Source: an uncultured Clostridia bacterium (lineage in GTDB: Bacteria > Bacillota > Clostridia > Oscillospirales > Acutalibacteraceae). Taken from it: DNA of 7,359 nt. The position numbers and the translations under genes were made by a program. Positions within the stretch are counted from its first letter, which is position 1. Each line of letters starts with the position of its first letter. The notes under the pieces are model-generated. The model saw only the letters and a program-made list of their open reading frames with translations, was not told where the DNA came from and ran no database searches. Below, piece by piece: positions 1 through 6,963 of this stretch. Location of the stretch: positions 1 to 7,359 of the forward strand of contig CAMGDK010000074.1 of assembly GCA_946042285.1 (NCBI GenBank), in the 5' to 3' direction.

Positions 1-37
1 CGGTTTAAGGATTGCAATATTTGTTATTCGTTTTTTT

Positions 38-65
38 GCGGGCGAACGATGTTCGCCCGCTATTT
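38..65 (+). terminator. Intrinsic terminator reading on the plus strand
   Basis: A perfect 10-bp GC-rich stem (GCGGGCGAAC at 38-47 paired with GTTCGCCCGC at 51-60) closes a 3-nt loop and is followed on the plus strand by TATTTTTATA. On the minus strand the hairpin is followed by an A-run, not a U-run, so it is not a canonical terminator for guaA, whose stop codon overlaps the plus-strand U-tract. It best fits the end of a convergent plus-strand gene lying left of the window. It may still stabilise the guaA mRNA 3' end. Confidence 0.75.
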
Positions 66-1592
66 TTATAGCCATTCTACTGTGCCGGGTGGCTTTGAGG
101 TGATGTCGTAAACAACTCTGTTTACATGCTCAACCTCGTTTGTAATTCTGTTTGACACCTTTGCAAGAATGTCATAAGGGATTCTTGCCCAATCGGCTGT
201 CATAAAATCGTCTGTTGTAACTGCTCTTATTGCAACTAAATGGTCGTACGTTCTGTGGTCGCCCATTACGCCGACGGTTTTAACGCACGGAAGCACGCAG
301 AAGAACTGTGCAAGGTTCTTTTCGTAGCCATTCTTTGCCATTTCGTCACGAAGCACCCAATCGGCTTCCTGCAATACCTTAATCTTGTCAGCAGTGATTT
401 CGCCGATTATTCTAACGCCGAGTCCGGGGCCCGGGAACGGCTGACGCCATACAAGCTGCTTTGGAATACCGAGCATTTCGCCGACACGCCTTACCTCGTC
501 CTTAAACAAATCGCAAAGCGGCTCAATCACGCCGAGAAACTCAATATCGTCAGGCATACCGACTCTGTTATGGTGAGTTTTGATAACATCGGCATCGCCC
601 TTACCTGATTCGATACAGTCGGGATAAATTGTACCCTGTGCAAAATATCCGAGCTCGCCCTGCTTTCTGATCTCATTCCAGAAAACATTATAAAATTCAG
701 TGCCGATAATTTTTCTCTTATCCTCGGGATCCGTAACACCCTCAAGCTTTTCAAGAAAAGCATCGGCGCAATTTACCCTGACAAAATTCATATCAAAGAG
801 CGATGTAAATGTTTTTTCTACAAAATCGCCCTCGTCCTTACGCATTAAGCCCTGATCAACAAAAACGCAGGTGAGCTGATTGCCTACCGCTCTTGACAAA
901 AGACCTGCTGCTACCGACGAGTCAACGCCGCCCGAAAGGCCGAGAATAACCTTCTTGTCCCCTATCTGCTCGCGCAATCTTTCAACTGTATTCTCAATAA
1001 AGTTATCCATTACCCAATCGCCCTTGCAGCCGCAAACCTCATAGATAAAGTTATAAAGCATTTGTGAGCCGAATTGTGAATGAGTAACCTCGGGATGAAA
1101 CTGAACGGCATAAATGCCCTTGCTGACATTTTGCATAGCCGCACACGGACAATCCGCCGTTGTGCCGACGATTTCAAATCCCTGCGGCGGTGTTGCAATA
1201 TAGTCTGTATGGCTCATCCATACGACTGATTTTTCGGGAACATTTTTGAAGATGGCAGAGCCTTTATGCTCAAACTCAATCTTACCATACTCGCTGACAG
1301 GTGCAGTTTTAACCTCACCGTCACCCATCCACGCGATTAGCTGACAGCCGTAGCATATACCGAGAATCGGCACGCCGATGTCAAGAATTTCCTTTGTGTA
1401 ATGCGGTGAGCTCATATCAAAAACAGAGTTTGGCCCACCGGTAAAGATGATACCCTTATAGTTATTTTCCTTAATAACATCAATAGGAGTTGTGTACGGC
1501 AAAATTTCTGCATACACTCGATGATCTCTTACCCTGCGTGCTATTAGCTGATTGTACTGACCGCCAAAGTCAAGGACAAGTATTTTTTCCAT
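66..1592 (-). CDS. guaA: GMP synthase (glutamine-hydrolysing)
   Basis: Converts XMP to GMP using ATP and glutamine, the last step of guanine nucleotide synthesis in the cytosol. The 508 residues show the full two-part architecture. The class I glutamine amidotransferase (about 1-190) carries the nucleophile Cys80 in GICYGCQL and the His166/Glu168 pair in QFHPE. The ATP-pyrophosphatase domain (about 200-385) has the P-loop LSGGVDSS (219-226). The C-terminal dimerisation domain ends in PPGTVEWL, close to the usual PPxTIEWE. The length is near the family norm of roughly 510-525. The ATG at 1592 is preceded by AAGGAGG (1600-1606) at 7-nt spacing, so the start is secure. The motif has Cys83 where Met is common (CYGMQL), a mild variation not expected to affect catalysis. 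The gene has its own promoter and is separated from the upstream teichoic acid operon by a terminator, so the adjacency probably has no functional meaning. Confidence 0.98.
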   Translation of the reverse strand: MEKILVLDFGGQYNQLIARRVRDHRVYAEILPYTTPIDVIKENNYKGIIFTGGPNSVFDMSSPHYTKEILDIGVPILGICYGCQLIAWMGDGEVKTAPVSEYGKIEFEHKGSAIFKNVPEKSVVWMSHTDYIATPPQGFEIVGTTADCPCAAMQNVSKGIYAVQFHPEVTHSQFGSQMLYNFIYEVCGCKGDWVMDNFIENTVERLREQIGDKKVILGLSGGVDSSVAAGLLSRAVGNQLTCVFVDQGLMRKDEGDFVEKTFTSLFDMNFVRVNCADAFLEKLEGVTDPEDKRKIIGTEFYNVFWNEIRKQGELGYFAQGTIYPDCIESGKGDADVIKTHHNRVGMPDDIEFLGVIEPLCDLFKDEVRRVGEMLGIPKQLVWRQPFPGPGLGVRIIGEITADKIKVLQEADWVLRDEMAKNGYEKNLAQFFCVLPCVKTVGVMGDHRTYDHLVAIRAVTTDDFMTADWARIPYDILAKVSNRITNEVEHVNRVVYDITSKPPGTVEWL

Positions 1593-1622
1593 TTGTCGTC
1601 CTCCTTAATTTTCGATTATCTT

Positions 1623-1651
1623 ATTATATACTCTCGTTTTTTCAATTTCAA
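1623..1651 (-). promoter_or_regulatory. guaA sigma-A promoter
   Basis: Read on the minus strand, TTGAAA (1646-1651, -35) is followed after exactly 17 nt by a perfect TATAAT (1623-1628, -10). The predicted transcript start is near 1616, giving a leader of about 24 nt with AAGGAGG at 1600-1606. The leader is too short for a purine riboswitch or T-box, so no cis-RNA control of guaA is visible. The -35 box lies about 11 nt beyond the U-tract of the preceding operon terminator. Confidence 0.85.
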
Positions 1652-1661
1652 GAAAAATGAA

Positions 1662-1701
1662 CAAAAAATACACTCCCAAGGTCGATAAGCCGTGAGAGTG
1701 C
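1662..1701 (-). terminator. Terminator of the teichoic acid operon
   Basis: On the minus strand, just after the tarJ stop, GCACTCTCA (1693-1701) pairs with TGGGAGTGT (1670-1678). This makes a 9-bp stem with two G-U wobbles, possibly extended by an inner GG/CC pair. A TTTTTT run (1663-1668) follows directly. It begins 9 nt after the tarJ stop codon and ends just before the guaA promoter, so it separates the two transcription units. Confidence 0.8.
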
Positions 1702-1710
1702 ATGCTGTTA

Positions 1711-2736
1711 TTACTCTTCCCAAACCATTATGGTTTTGCCGAATGACTTTTGAGTATCCTTTTCAAACGCATTTTTAATGTCTGTTGTTGTTCTTACAAC
1801 ATTAACGGAGCTGATGATGTTGCCGAGGTAATCCAAAATTTCAGGATGCGCCTCATACATATCAACGGTACGCTGAAAATCCGCTACTCCGCTTCTTGAC
1901 GAGCCGAACATTCTGATTCCCTTTTCAAGAATCATACGGGTGTTTATAGGCACGGGATATTCGCTGACACCGAGGATTGAAATTGTAGCCTCGGGCTTAA
2001 TGAGTCCGATAATCTGCTCAATGGCAATCGGGCTTCCGTTACCGCCGACACATTCAAATGCGTGATCCATGGTGAAGCCCTCGGGCACATCGTTTACAAG
2101 ATGAGTTTCATCGACAAAGGTGAAATCCGCAAGCTTATCCATCATTGTGCCGAAAACGACGATTTTTGAATCGGGGAATGCGTATTTTAAGAAAAGTGAT
2201 GTGATATATCCAAGATTACCGTCGCCCCAAACTGCAATTACATCTCTTCTGCCGTGAGCAATCTTGTCAAATCGTGAAATCGCATGAACGGAAACGGAAA
2301 CTATCTCCGTAAACGCGGCAACATTCATATTGATATTTTCAGGAAGCTTGACAAGTCTTTTCGGTGAGATTTCAACAAATTCCTGCAAAAAGCCGTCCAT
2401 GGAGGAGCCGCAGAATTTTGATGAGCGAAGATAGTTCTCGCCGATAAAATCATCCTGCTCCTGCGGTGCATTGGGCACCATAACAACATTGTCCCCCGGC
2501 TTGAATGTACCGGTCGGATCAAATACAACTCTGCCGACACCCTCGTGGATAAGCGCCATCGGGAGCTTCTCTGCAAGCACCTTTGCATCACGGGTGCCGA
2601 GATAATATCTCATATCAGCATTGCATATTGAAAGATTTGTCGGTCTGACAATTACATTATCGCCAAACAAATCAATATCCTCAAACGCTATTTCAAAGCG
2701 TCTTGGAGCAACAAGTCTATATACAGTGTTAATCAT
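1711..2736 (-). CDS. tarJ: Ribulose-5-phosphate reductase (NADPH-dependent), TarJ
   Basis: Reduces D-ribulose-5-phosphate to D-ribitol-5-phosphate, the polyol supplied to TarI for CDP-ribitol. At 341 residues it matches the length of S. aureus TarJ as I remember it, and shares long similar stretches with it, for example MINxVYxLVAPRxFE at the start, LIHEGVGxVVFD (62-73) and WGDGNLGYIT (170-179). It is a medium-chain zinc dehydrogenase. Likely catalytic zinc ligands are Cys38 (SICNAD), His64-Glu65 and Glu144 (TEIVSV). The GroES-like domain spans about 1-150. The Rossmann domain carries GDGNLG (171-176), a variant of GxGxxG. The lobe that holds four structural-zinc cysteines in many relatives has only Cys109, so that site is absent. 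The start overlaps the tarI stop by 8 nt, and GGAGG (2746-2750) lies 9 nt upstream of the ATG, inside tarI, which indicates translational coupling. It is the last gene of the operon. Confidence 0.95.
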   Translation of the reverse strand: MINTVYRLVAPRRFEIAFEDIDLFGDNVIVRPTNLSICNADMRYYLGTRDAKVLAEKLPMALIHEGVGRVVFDPTGTFKPGDNVVMVPNAPQEQDDFIGENYLRSSKFCGSSMDGFLQEFVEISPKRLVKLPENINMNVAAFTEIVSVSVHAISRFDKIAHGRRDVIAVWGDGNLGYITSLFLKYAFPDSKIVVFGTMMDKLADFTFVDETHLVNDVPEGFTMDHAFECVGGNGSPIAIEQIIGLIKPEATISILGVSEYPVPINTRMILEKGIRMFGSSRSGVADFQRTVDMYEAHPEILDYLGNIISSVNVVRTTTDIKNAFEKDTQKSFGKTIMVWEE

Positions 2737-3442
2737 CGCTCTCTTCCTCCAAAAGCGATTTTGCTACGCGCAAATCGTACGGATATGTGATTTTCATATT
2801 GTATGTTTCGCCCTGAACAAGCGCAACCTTCTCACCCTTCATTACAAAAATCTTTGCAGCATCGGTGAGTATTTCCTTTTCCTCGTCTGTAAGAGAGGCG
2901 TACATTGTCTTAAGCTTCATGGCATTGAAGGATTGCGGAGTTTGACCCTGATACATTTTGCTTCTGTCGGGAATACTGCTTATAAATGTGTTGTCCTGCG
3001 CTTCAACGATTGTGTCGGTAGCAGGAACAACTGTGTCGCAGGCGCCGTATTTTTCGGCAAATTCGATATTCTCCTCAATAATTCTGTTTGTAACAAAAGG
3101 TCTTACGCTGTCGTGAGTTACTATGATTGTATCCTCGTTAAGATTACCCTCACTCTCAATAAATGCGATTGAGTTCATGATAGTTTCATTTCTTGTTGTG
3201 CCGCCCTCAATTACTGCTACTCTATCCTTTGCCGGTGCAATATGCCTGTCAATAAGATTCTTTGTATGCTCAACCCACTGACTCGGGCAAAGAACGATAA
3301 TCTTTTCAAGCTTGGGAACGGCAAAAAACTTTTCAATTGTGTAAATAATGATTGGCTTATCCTTAACAGTAAGGTACTGCTTCGGCTTATCTCCGCCCAT
3401 TCTTGAGCCGACGCCGCCGGCTAAAATAACACCATATACCAT
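2729..3442 (-). CDS. tarI: D-ribitol-5-phosphate cytidylyltransferase, TarI
   Basis: Makes CDP-ribitol from CTP and ribitol-5-phosphate in the cytosol. It is a 237-residue member of the IspD/TarI nucleotidyltransferase family. The N-terminal CTP-binding loop reads LAGGVGSRM (7-15) with KPKQ (19-22). Further conserved blocks are GGTTRNET (80-87), VTHDSVRPF (108-116), YQGQTPQSF (164-172) and TYPYDL (219-224). IspD (MEP cytidylyltransferase) is the main alternative. The direct 8-nt overlap with tarJ and the close match to remembered S. aureus TarI, including YxGQTPQSFN and the spacing of the blocks, decide for TarI. The ATG at 3442 has AAGGAG (3450-3455) 7 nt upstream. Only 18 nt separate it from the stop of the preceding transferase gene, so it is operonic. 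Confidence 0.94.
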   Translation of the reverse strand: MVYGVILAGGVGSRMGGDKPKQYLTVKDKPIIIYTIEKFFAVPKLEKIIVLCPSQWVEHTKNLIDRHIAPAKDRVAVIEGGTTRNETIMNSIAFIESEGNLNEDTIIVTHDSVRPFVTNRIIEENIEFAEKYGACDTVVPATDTIVEAQDNTFISSIPDRSKMYQGQTPQSFNAMKLKTMYASLTDEEKEILTDAAKIFVMKGEKVALVQGETYNMKITYPYDLRVAKSLLEEESDD

Positions 3443-3460
3443 AACTTTTCTCCTTTATAT

Positions 3461-5374
3461 TTATTCTAAACCAAGATTTTCAAGAATAAGGCTTGCCACT
3501 CTTTGACTTGACTTGCCGTCAAGGTCATCGAAAAATTTGTTTTTAAAGCCCTCAACCTTATCCTGCTGAAAATCGTTATTTGCAATACTTTGTGTAAGCT
3601 CGTGCTGAGAAAAAACAATCCTGCCGGGAACAAAGCCCTCAAAGTCATAATAGAAATCCCTGCTTGAAATGTAATCATACAAATCAAACGCATAAAACAG
3701 CATCGGTATATTAAGCAAGGATGCCTCAAACACAACGCTTGAATAATCCGTAACAAGCAAATCCGTAACAAAAAGCAAATCGTTAAGCTCGTCATCGTCC
3801 GACAAATCAATAATATAGTCACGATATTCTTCGGGTATATCGTATCTTTGCTTACAAAACGGGTGAAGCTTGATGATGATTGCATACTCACCGCCGAGGG
3901 AATCGTAAACCTCCTGCGGATTGAATGCCTCGGTAGGATAAAACGCGCTCATTTGACCGTTGCCCCTAAAGGTAGGCGCGAAAAGCATTATCTTTTTACC
4001 CTTAAGCTGCGGATAGCGACTGAAAAAGCCGTCCCTAACGCCTGCTGCATAGGTGTCATCCATGAATATATCCGTCCTTGGAATACCTGTTGCAACAACA
4101 TTTTCATCACTCAAGCCAAAGCCCTCGGCATAATGCTTTGCAATCTCCTGCGAGCTGACAATGGCGTAATCATACATTCTATGGTTAGGATCAATCTGCT
4201 TCGGTCCGCCCTTTTTGCCGAGTCGGGTAAAGCCGAATGTCTTAAACGCACCGCATGCGTGCCAAAGCTGAAACAGCTTCACGCCCTCACGCTTATCGAC
4301 AATATTGAGCAGTCTAAAATAATCGTCAACAATCACAACCCTTGATGTTGCATAGAGCCTTAGGAATTTGACTATATTCCTAAGCTTATTATGACCGGAC
4401 GGGTCCGAAAACAGCAAAAAGCGAAAATCAATATCATCCCTATCCTTGAGAAGATTGTAAACAAACAGCGGATTTCCGCCAAGCTCATCTCTTCTGCCGG
4501 ACATAAATGTAACTCTGTTAGGAATAATTTTCTTCCTTGACAGTGCCTTGTACCTCATGGCACAAACGGCGAAAATCGGCTTCCTGATATTCTCAACAAA
4601 TTTCGCACGCTTAAAGCTGGTTTTGATAAACGACGAAGCATTTATCTTGATTTGAACGAAAATGTTTTTGAACAATCCGTCTATTTGCTTTGTCTTTCTT
4701 TTCGGCACTACGCCTAAGGCTGCAAGCATGCCGTCAATCACAAAATACGGAAGCAAAATAACTGCAAGCAATATCCTTATAATAAACATTACAAGCCTTA
4801 CGGCAGGGACAAGCACAATACTTTTGTCAACAAGGCTTCGCCCATTGTGCGCGTCTTCTGTCTTTTTTATGATTATCTCGCTTGAGTCACAGTTGAAATC
4901 AATATTGTAGCTGTGCTTTTCTTTTTTTCTGCCGGATTCAAACTCGGCATCCTCGTTTGTGAAAACGGCAACGCCGTCAAAGCATTCGTATTCAATATAT
5001 TTTTCCTCTATCTCAAGATGAGGATTTTCGTTTATAACATTCGTCGAAACATTAAACGGTACCCTGTAAACCTCATTATCACCATAGTAAAACTCAACAT
5101 GAGCCTTAATGTCCTCACTGCTTTCAAATTTGTAAAACAGGCTATCAAGAAAATAAGTGTACGAGCAAACTACAATGCAGGTTTCGCTCTGCTTTTGCCT
5201 AAAATAGTTCGTCACAAGAAACGGCAATCTTCTTGTTTTGCCGTCACATTCAAATATCAGCTTTGCCTTCGGCGATGTAACATCAATATCAAACGGACAG
5301 CTGATTGAAACAGAAATTCTCATTTTATTCTCATCAAGCAGAAGCTTGTTGATTATCATTTTGCAATCAAACAT
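3461..5374 (-). CDS. CDP-polyol phosphotransferase, TagF/TarL family, with extra hydrophobic segment
   Basis: Predicted to transfer ribitol- or glycerol-phosphate from its CDP form to a teichoic acid chain at the cytoplasmic membrane face. It has 637 residues. A beta-rich N-terminal domain (about 1-110) is shared with the neighbouring paralog. Next come a polar, acidic stretch (about 115-180) and a strongly hydrophobic segment (about 187-223) that could be a membrane helix or hairpin. The catalytic glycerophosphotransferase domain (about 285-637) has WHACGAFK (371-378), APTFRG (466-471), IKLHPF (501-506) and VTDYSSVVFEAS (541-552). His372 and His504 correspond to the two histidines known to be essential in TagF enzymes. 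TarI/TarJ next door suggest CDP-ribitol as substrate, which would make this a candidate TarL, but substrate and primase or polymerase role cannot be told from sequence. It starts 3 nt after the upstream stop, in the same frame, with an unusually distant ribosome binding site. Confidence 0.9.
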   Translation of the reverse strand: MFDCKMIINKLLLDENKMRISVSISCPFDIDVTSPKAKLIFECDGKTRRLPFLVTNYFRQKQSETCIVVCSYTYFLDSLFYKFESSEDIKAHVEFYYGDNEVYRVPFNVSTNVINENPHLEIEEKYIEYECFDGVAVFTNEDAEFESGRKKEKHSYNIDFNCDSSEIIIKKTEDAHNGRSLVDKSIVLVPAVRLVMFIIRILLAVILLPYFVIDGMLAALGVVPKRKTKQIDGLFKNIFVQIKINASSFIKTSFKRAKFVENIRKPIFAVCAMRYKALSRKKIIPNRVTFMSGRRDELGGNPLFVYNLLKDRDDIDFRFLLFSDPSGHNKLRNIVKFLRLYATSRVVIVDDYFRLLNIVDKREGVKLFQLWHACGAFKTFGFTRLGKKGGPKQIDPNHRMYDYAIVSSQEIAKHYAEGFGLSDENVVATGIPRTDIFMDDTYAAGVRDGFFSRYPQLKGKKIMLFAPTFRGNGQMSAFYPTEAFNPQEVYDSLGGEYAIIIKLHPFCKQRYDIPEEYRDYIIDLSDDDELNDLLFVTDLLVTDYSSVVFEASLLNIPMLFYAFDLYDYISSRDFYYDFEGFVPGRIVFSQHELTQSIANNDFQQDKVEGFKNKFFDDLDGKSSQRVASLILENLGLE

Positions 5375-5377
5375 AAG

Positions 5378-6868
5378 TTATTTTAATAGCTCCTTAGTGA
5401 AATTAACAACATTGTCGGTTGCTTTGCCGCTTGTGTTGTCAAAATATCTCTTGCGAAACGGCTCTATAAGCTCTGTCTTGAAATCACCGTTGCGAATTGC
5501 AAGTATCATCTCGTCTGTGTTCATAACAATTTTACCGGGAACAAATGAAGCAAAATTGCAATAAAAATCCCTGTCCCTGCTGTATTCGTTAAGGTCAAAC
5601 GCAAAAAACAGCATAGGCACTCCGACTATTGACGCCTCAAAGATAACGCTCGAATAATCTGTTATCAAAAGGTCTGTAACAAGAAGCAAATCATTGATGT
5701 CATACTCCGAGGTGAGATCAACTACTCTGCTGCTGTATTTCTCGTCGTACTGCGGACGCTCCGTAAGATACGGGTGCATCTTAACAACAATAACCCAATC
5801 GCTGTCAAGCGATTTGATGAGACTGTCGGTTTCAAATTTTTCAATCGGGTAATTACAGTTACCCATACCGCCGCCTCTGAAGGTCGGCGCGAAGAGCATT
5901 ATCCTTTTGCCCTCAAGCTCCGGATGATCCTTGTAAAATTTCTTTTTAAACTGCTTTTTGTACTGCTCGTTTTTGAGCAAATCGCATCTCGGTGAGCCGA
6001 GAGGGATAACCTTTTCTATTGAAACACCGAAGCCCTCGGCGTAAAACGGAATAACATCCTTTGAGCTGACAATTACATAGTCGTACTGCCTGTGGTTTGA
6101 CGAGCTTTGCCTTAAGTAGCTATCCCTTCCGAGTCTTGAAAAACCGAAGGTTTTAAACGCGCCGCAGGCATGCCAAAGCTGAATAAGCTTAACATCGTCC
6201 TTCTTCTTTAACAATGTTAAAAGGTGATAGTAGTCATCAACGAAAACTACTCTTGATGTTGCATATTCCTTAAAGAATTTAAACATGTTAGGAATATTTG
6301 TTTTTAGGCCGCCCTTTTTACAAAGAACAGTTATTTCAATCCCCTCAATCTTTGTCATCTCGTGAAAAACTGCCTTTATGTTACCCGTCAGCCTATCTGA
6401 CCTGTTTGAAATAAAGGTAACCTTGTTAGGCTTAACCGGCATTCGCCTGTACGGCAAAAAGAGGAGGGATGCAATTCTTGAAAAGAGAAACTTAAACCTC
6501 TCTCTGTTGTTACCTCTGAAAAATCTTTTAATATCGTTTTTCTTCAGCGAGGGAATTGTTACATCCTTTTCCGGTTTTACGATTATGTTGTTTGCATTTG
6601 CGTCACTGAACAAAAATGCAAGCCTGATATTATTCGGATTGTTGTCGTTGTAAAACAAAAACGGTATGTCAAAGATACCGATTGCAACGGCGGTGAAGCC
6701 ATCGCACGACTTTAAATCCATCGGTAAAATCCTGTTGTCATTGTCGGAATAAAAGCATGCGGAGATTCGCGGAAAATTAAGCGGAGCATCGCTAATGAGT
6801 GTAGCAGTAATCTCAACATAATCACCGTTTCGCTTTAAGCTATCCACATTTATTTTGTAGCTATTCAT
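5378..6868 (-). CDS. CDP-polyol phosphotransferase, TagF/TarL family
   Basis: First gene of the operon and a paralog of the 637-aa protein that follows. It is predicted to transfer a polyol-phosphate from a CDP donor to a lipid-linked teichoic acid precursor. Its 496 residues comprise a beta-rich N-terminal domain (about 1-100), a basic and amphipathic linker (about 108-142, rich in Lys/Arg with FLFSRIASLLFLPY) suited to peripheral membrane contact, and the catalytic domain (about 145-496). Motifs are ATSRVVFVDDYY (203-214), LWHACGAFKTFGFSRLG (231-247), APTFRGGG (327-334), VKMHPY (362-367) and ITDYSSVIFEAS (402-413). His233 and His365 match the two catalytic histidines of TagF. The ATG at 6868 follows AAAAGGGG (6874-6881) with 5-nt spacing. 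It could be the primase (TarF-like) or a second polymerase; sequence alone does not settle it. It has no transmembrane helix, unlike its neighbour. Confidence 0.9.
   Translation of the reverse strand: MNSYKINVDSLKRNGDYVEITATLISDAPLNFPRISACFYSDNDNRILPMDLKSCDGFTAVAIGIFDIPFLFYNDNNPNNIRLAFLFSDANANNIIVKPEKDVTIPSLKKNDIKRFFRGNNRERFKFLFSRIASLLFLPYRRMPVKPNKVTFISNRSDRLTGNIKAVFHEMTKIEGIEITVLCKKGGLKTNIPNMFKFFKEYATSRVVFVDDYYHLLTLLKKKDDVKLIQLWHACGAFKTFGFSRLGRDSYLRQSSSNHRQYDYVIVSSKDVIPFYAEGFGVSIEKVIPLGSPRCDLLKNEQYKKQFKKKFYKDHPELEGKRIMLFAPTFRGGGMGNCNYPIEKFETDSLIKSLDSDWVIVVKMHPYLTERPQYDEKYSSRVVDLTSEYDINDLLLVTDLLITDYSSVIFEASIVGVPMLFFAFDLNEYSRDRDFYCNFASFVPGKIVMNTDEMILAIRNGDFKTELIEPFRKRYFDNTSGKATDNVVNFTKELLK
5390..5395 (-). 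promoter_or_regulatory. Distant ribosome binding site of the 637-aa transferase gene
   Basis: AAGGAG at 5390-5395 lies inside the last codons of the upstream gene, 15 nt before the ATG at 5372-5374, well beyond the 6-9 nt typical here. No closer Shine-Dalgarno exists, and a TAA two codons before the ATG rules out an earlier in-frame start. Alignment with the paralog's N-terminus supports this ATG over the Met codons at residues 6 and 18. Translation is probably coupled to termination of the upstream gene. Confidence 0.6.
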
Positions 6869-6917
6869 TGTATCCCCTTTTGTTGATTGGATATAATCTC
6901 ATAGTAATTCACCTTGT

Positions 6918-6946
6918 ATAATACCACAAATTAAGGTCTGTGTCTA
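6918..6946 (-). promoter_or_regulatory. Promoter of the teichoic acid operon
   Basis: On the minus strand TAGACA (6941-6946, 5 of 6 to TTGACA) and TATTAT (6918-6923, 5 of 6 to TATAAT) are separated by exactly 17 nt. The stretch just upstream of the -35 (6947-6962) is almost purely A/T and could act as an UP element. The predicted start near 6911 gives a leader of about 43 nt. A long palindrome lies immediately upstream of the A/T stretch. Confidence 0.75.
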
Positions 6947-6963
6947 TAATTTATTTATTAAAG

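Noticed and set aside
1593..1616. A purine riboswitch in front of guaA
   Set aside because: The predicted leader is about 24 nt, far shorter than a purine aptamer plus expression platform, and the sequence further upstream is promoter and terminator.
2729..3442. IspD of the MEP isoprenoid pathway as the identity of the cytidylyltransferase
   Set aside because: The protein has the family fold, but its 8-nt overlap with tarJ, its place in an operon with two TagF/TarL-type enzymes and its detailed resemblance to S. aureus TarI favour ribitol-5-phosphate as substrate.
2621..5564. Several open frames of 80-180 codons on the plus strand and in other minus-strand frames
   Set aside because: They lie antisense to, or inside, clearly identified genes, have no family-like motifs, and arise from the codon composition of the true genes.
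6873..6893. Small TATCC/GGATA hairpin that could mask the ribosome binding site of the first operon gene
   Set aside because: Only 5 bp with a loop of about 13 nt, too weak to propose a riboswitch or thermosensor, and no aptamer-like conservation is visible in the 43-nt leader.
6917..6950. TATAAT matches on the plus strand (6917-6922 and 6945-6950) as divergent promoters
   Set aside because: Neither has a recognisable -35 at the right distance, and no plus-strand gene follows.
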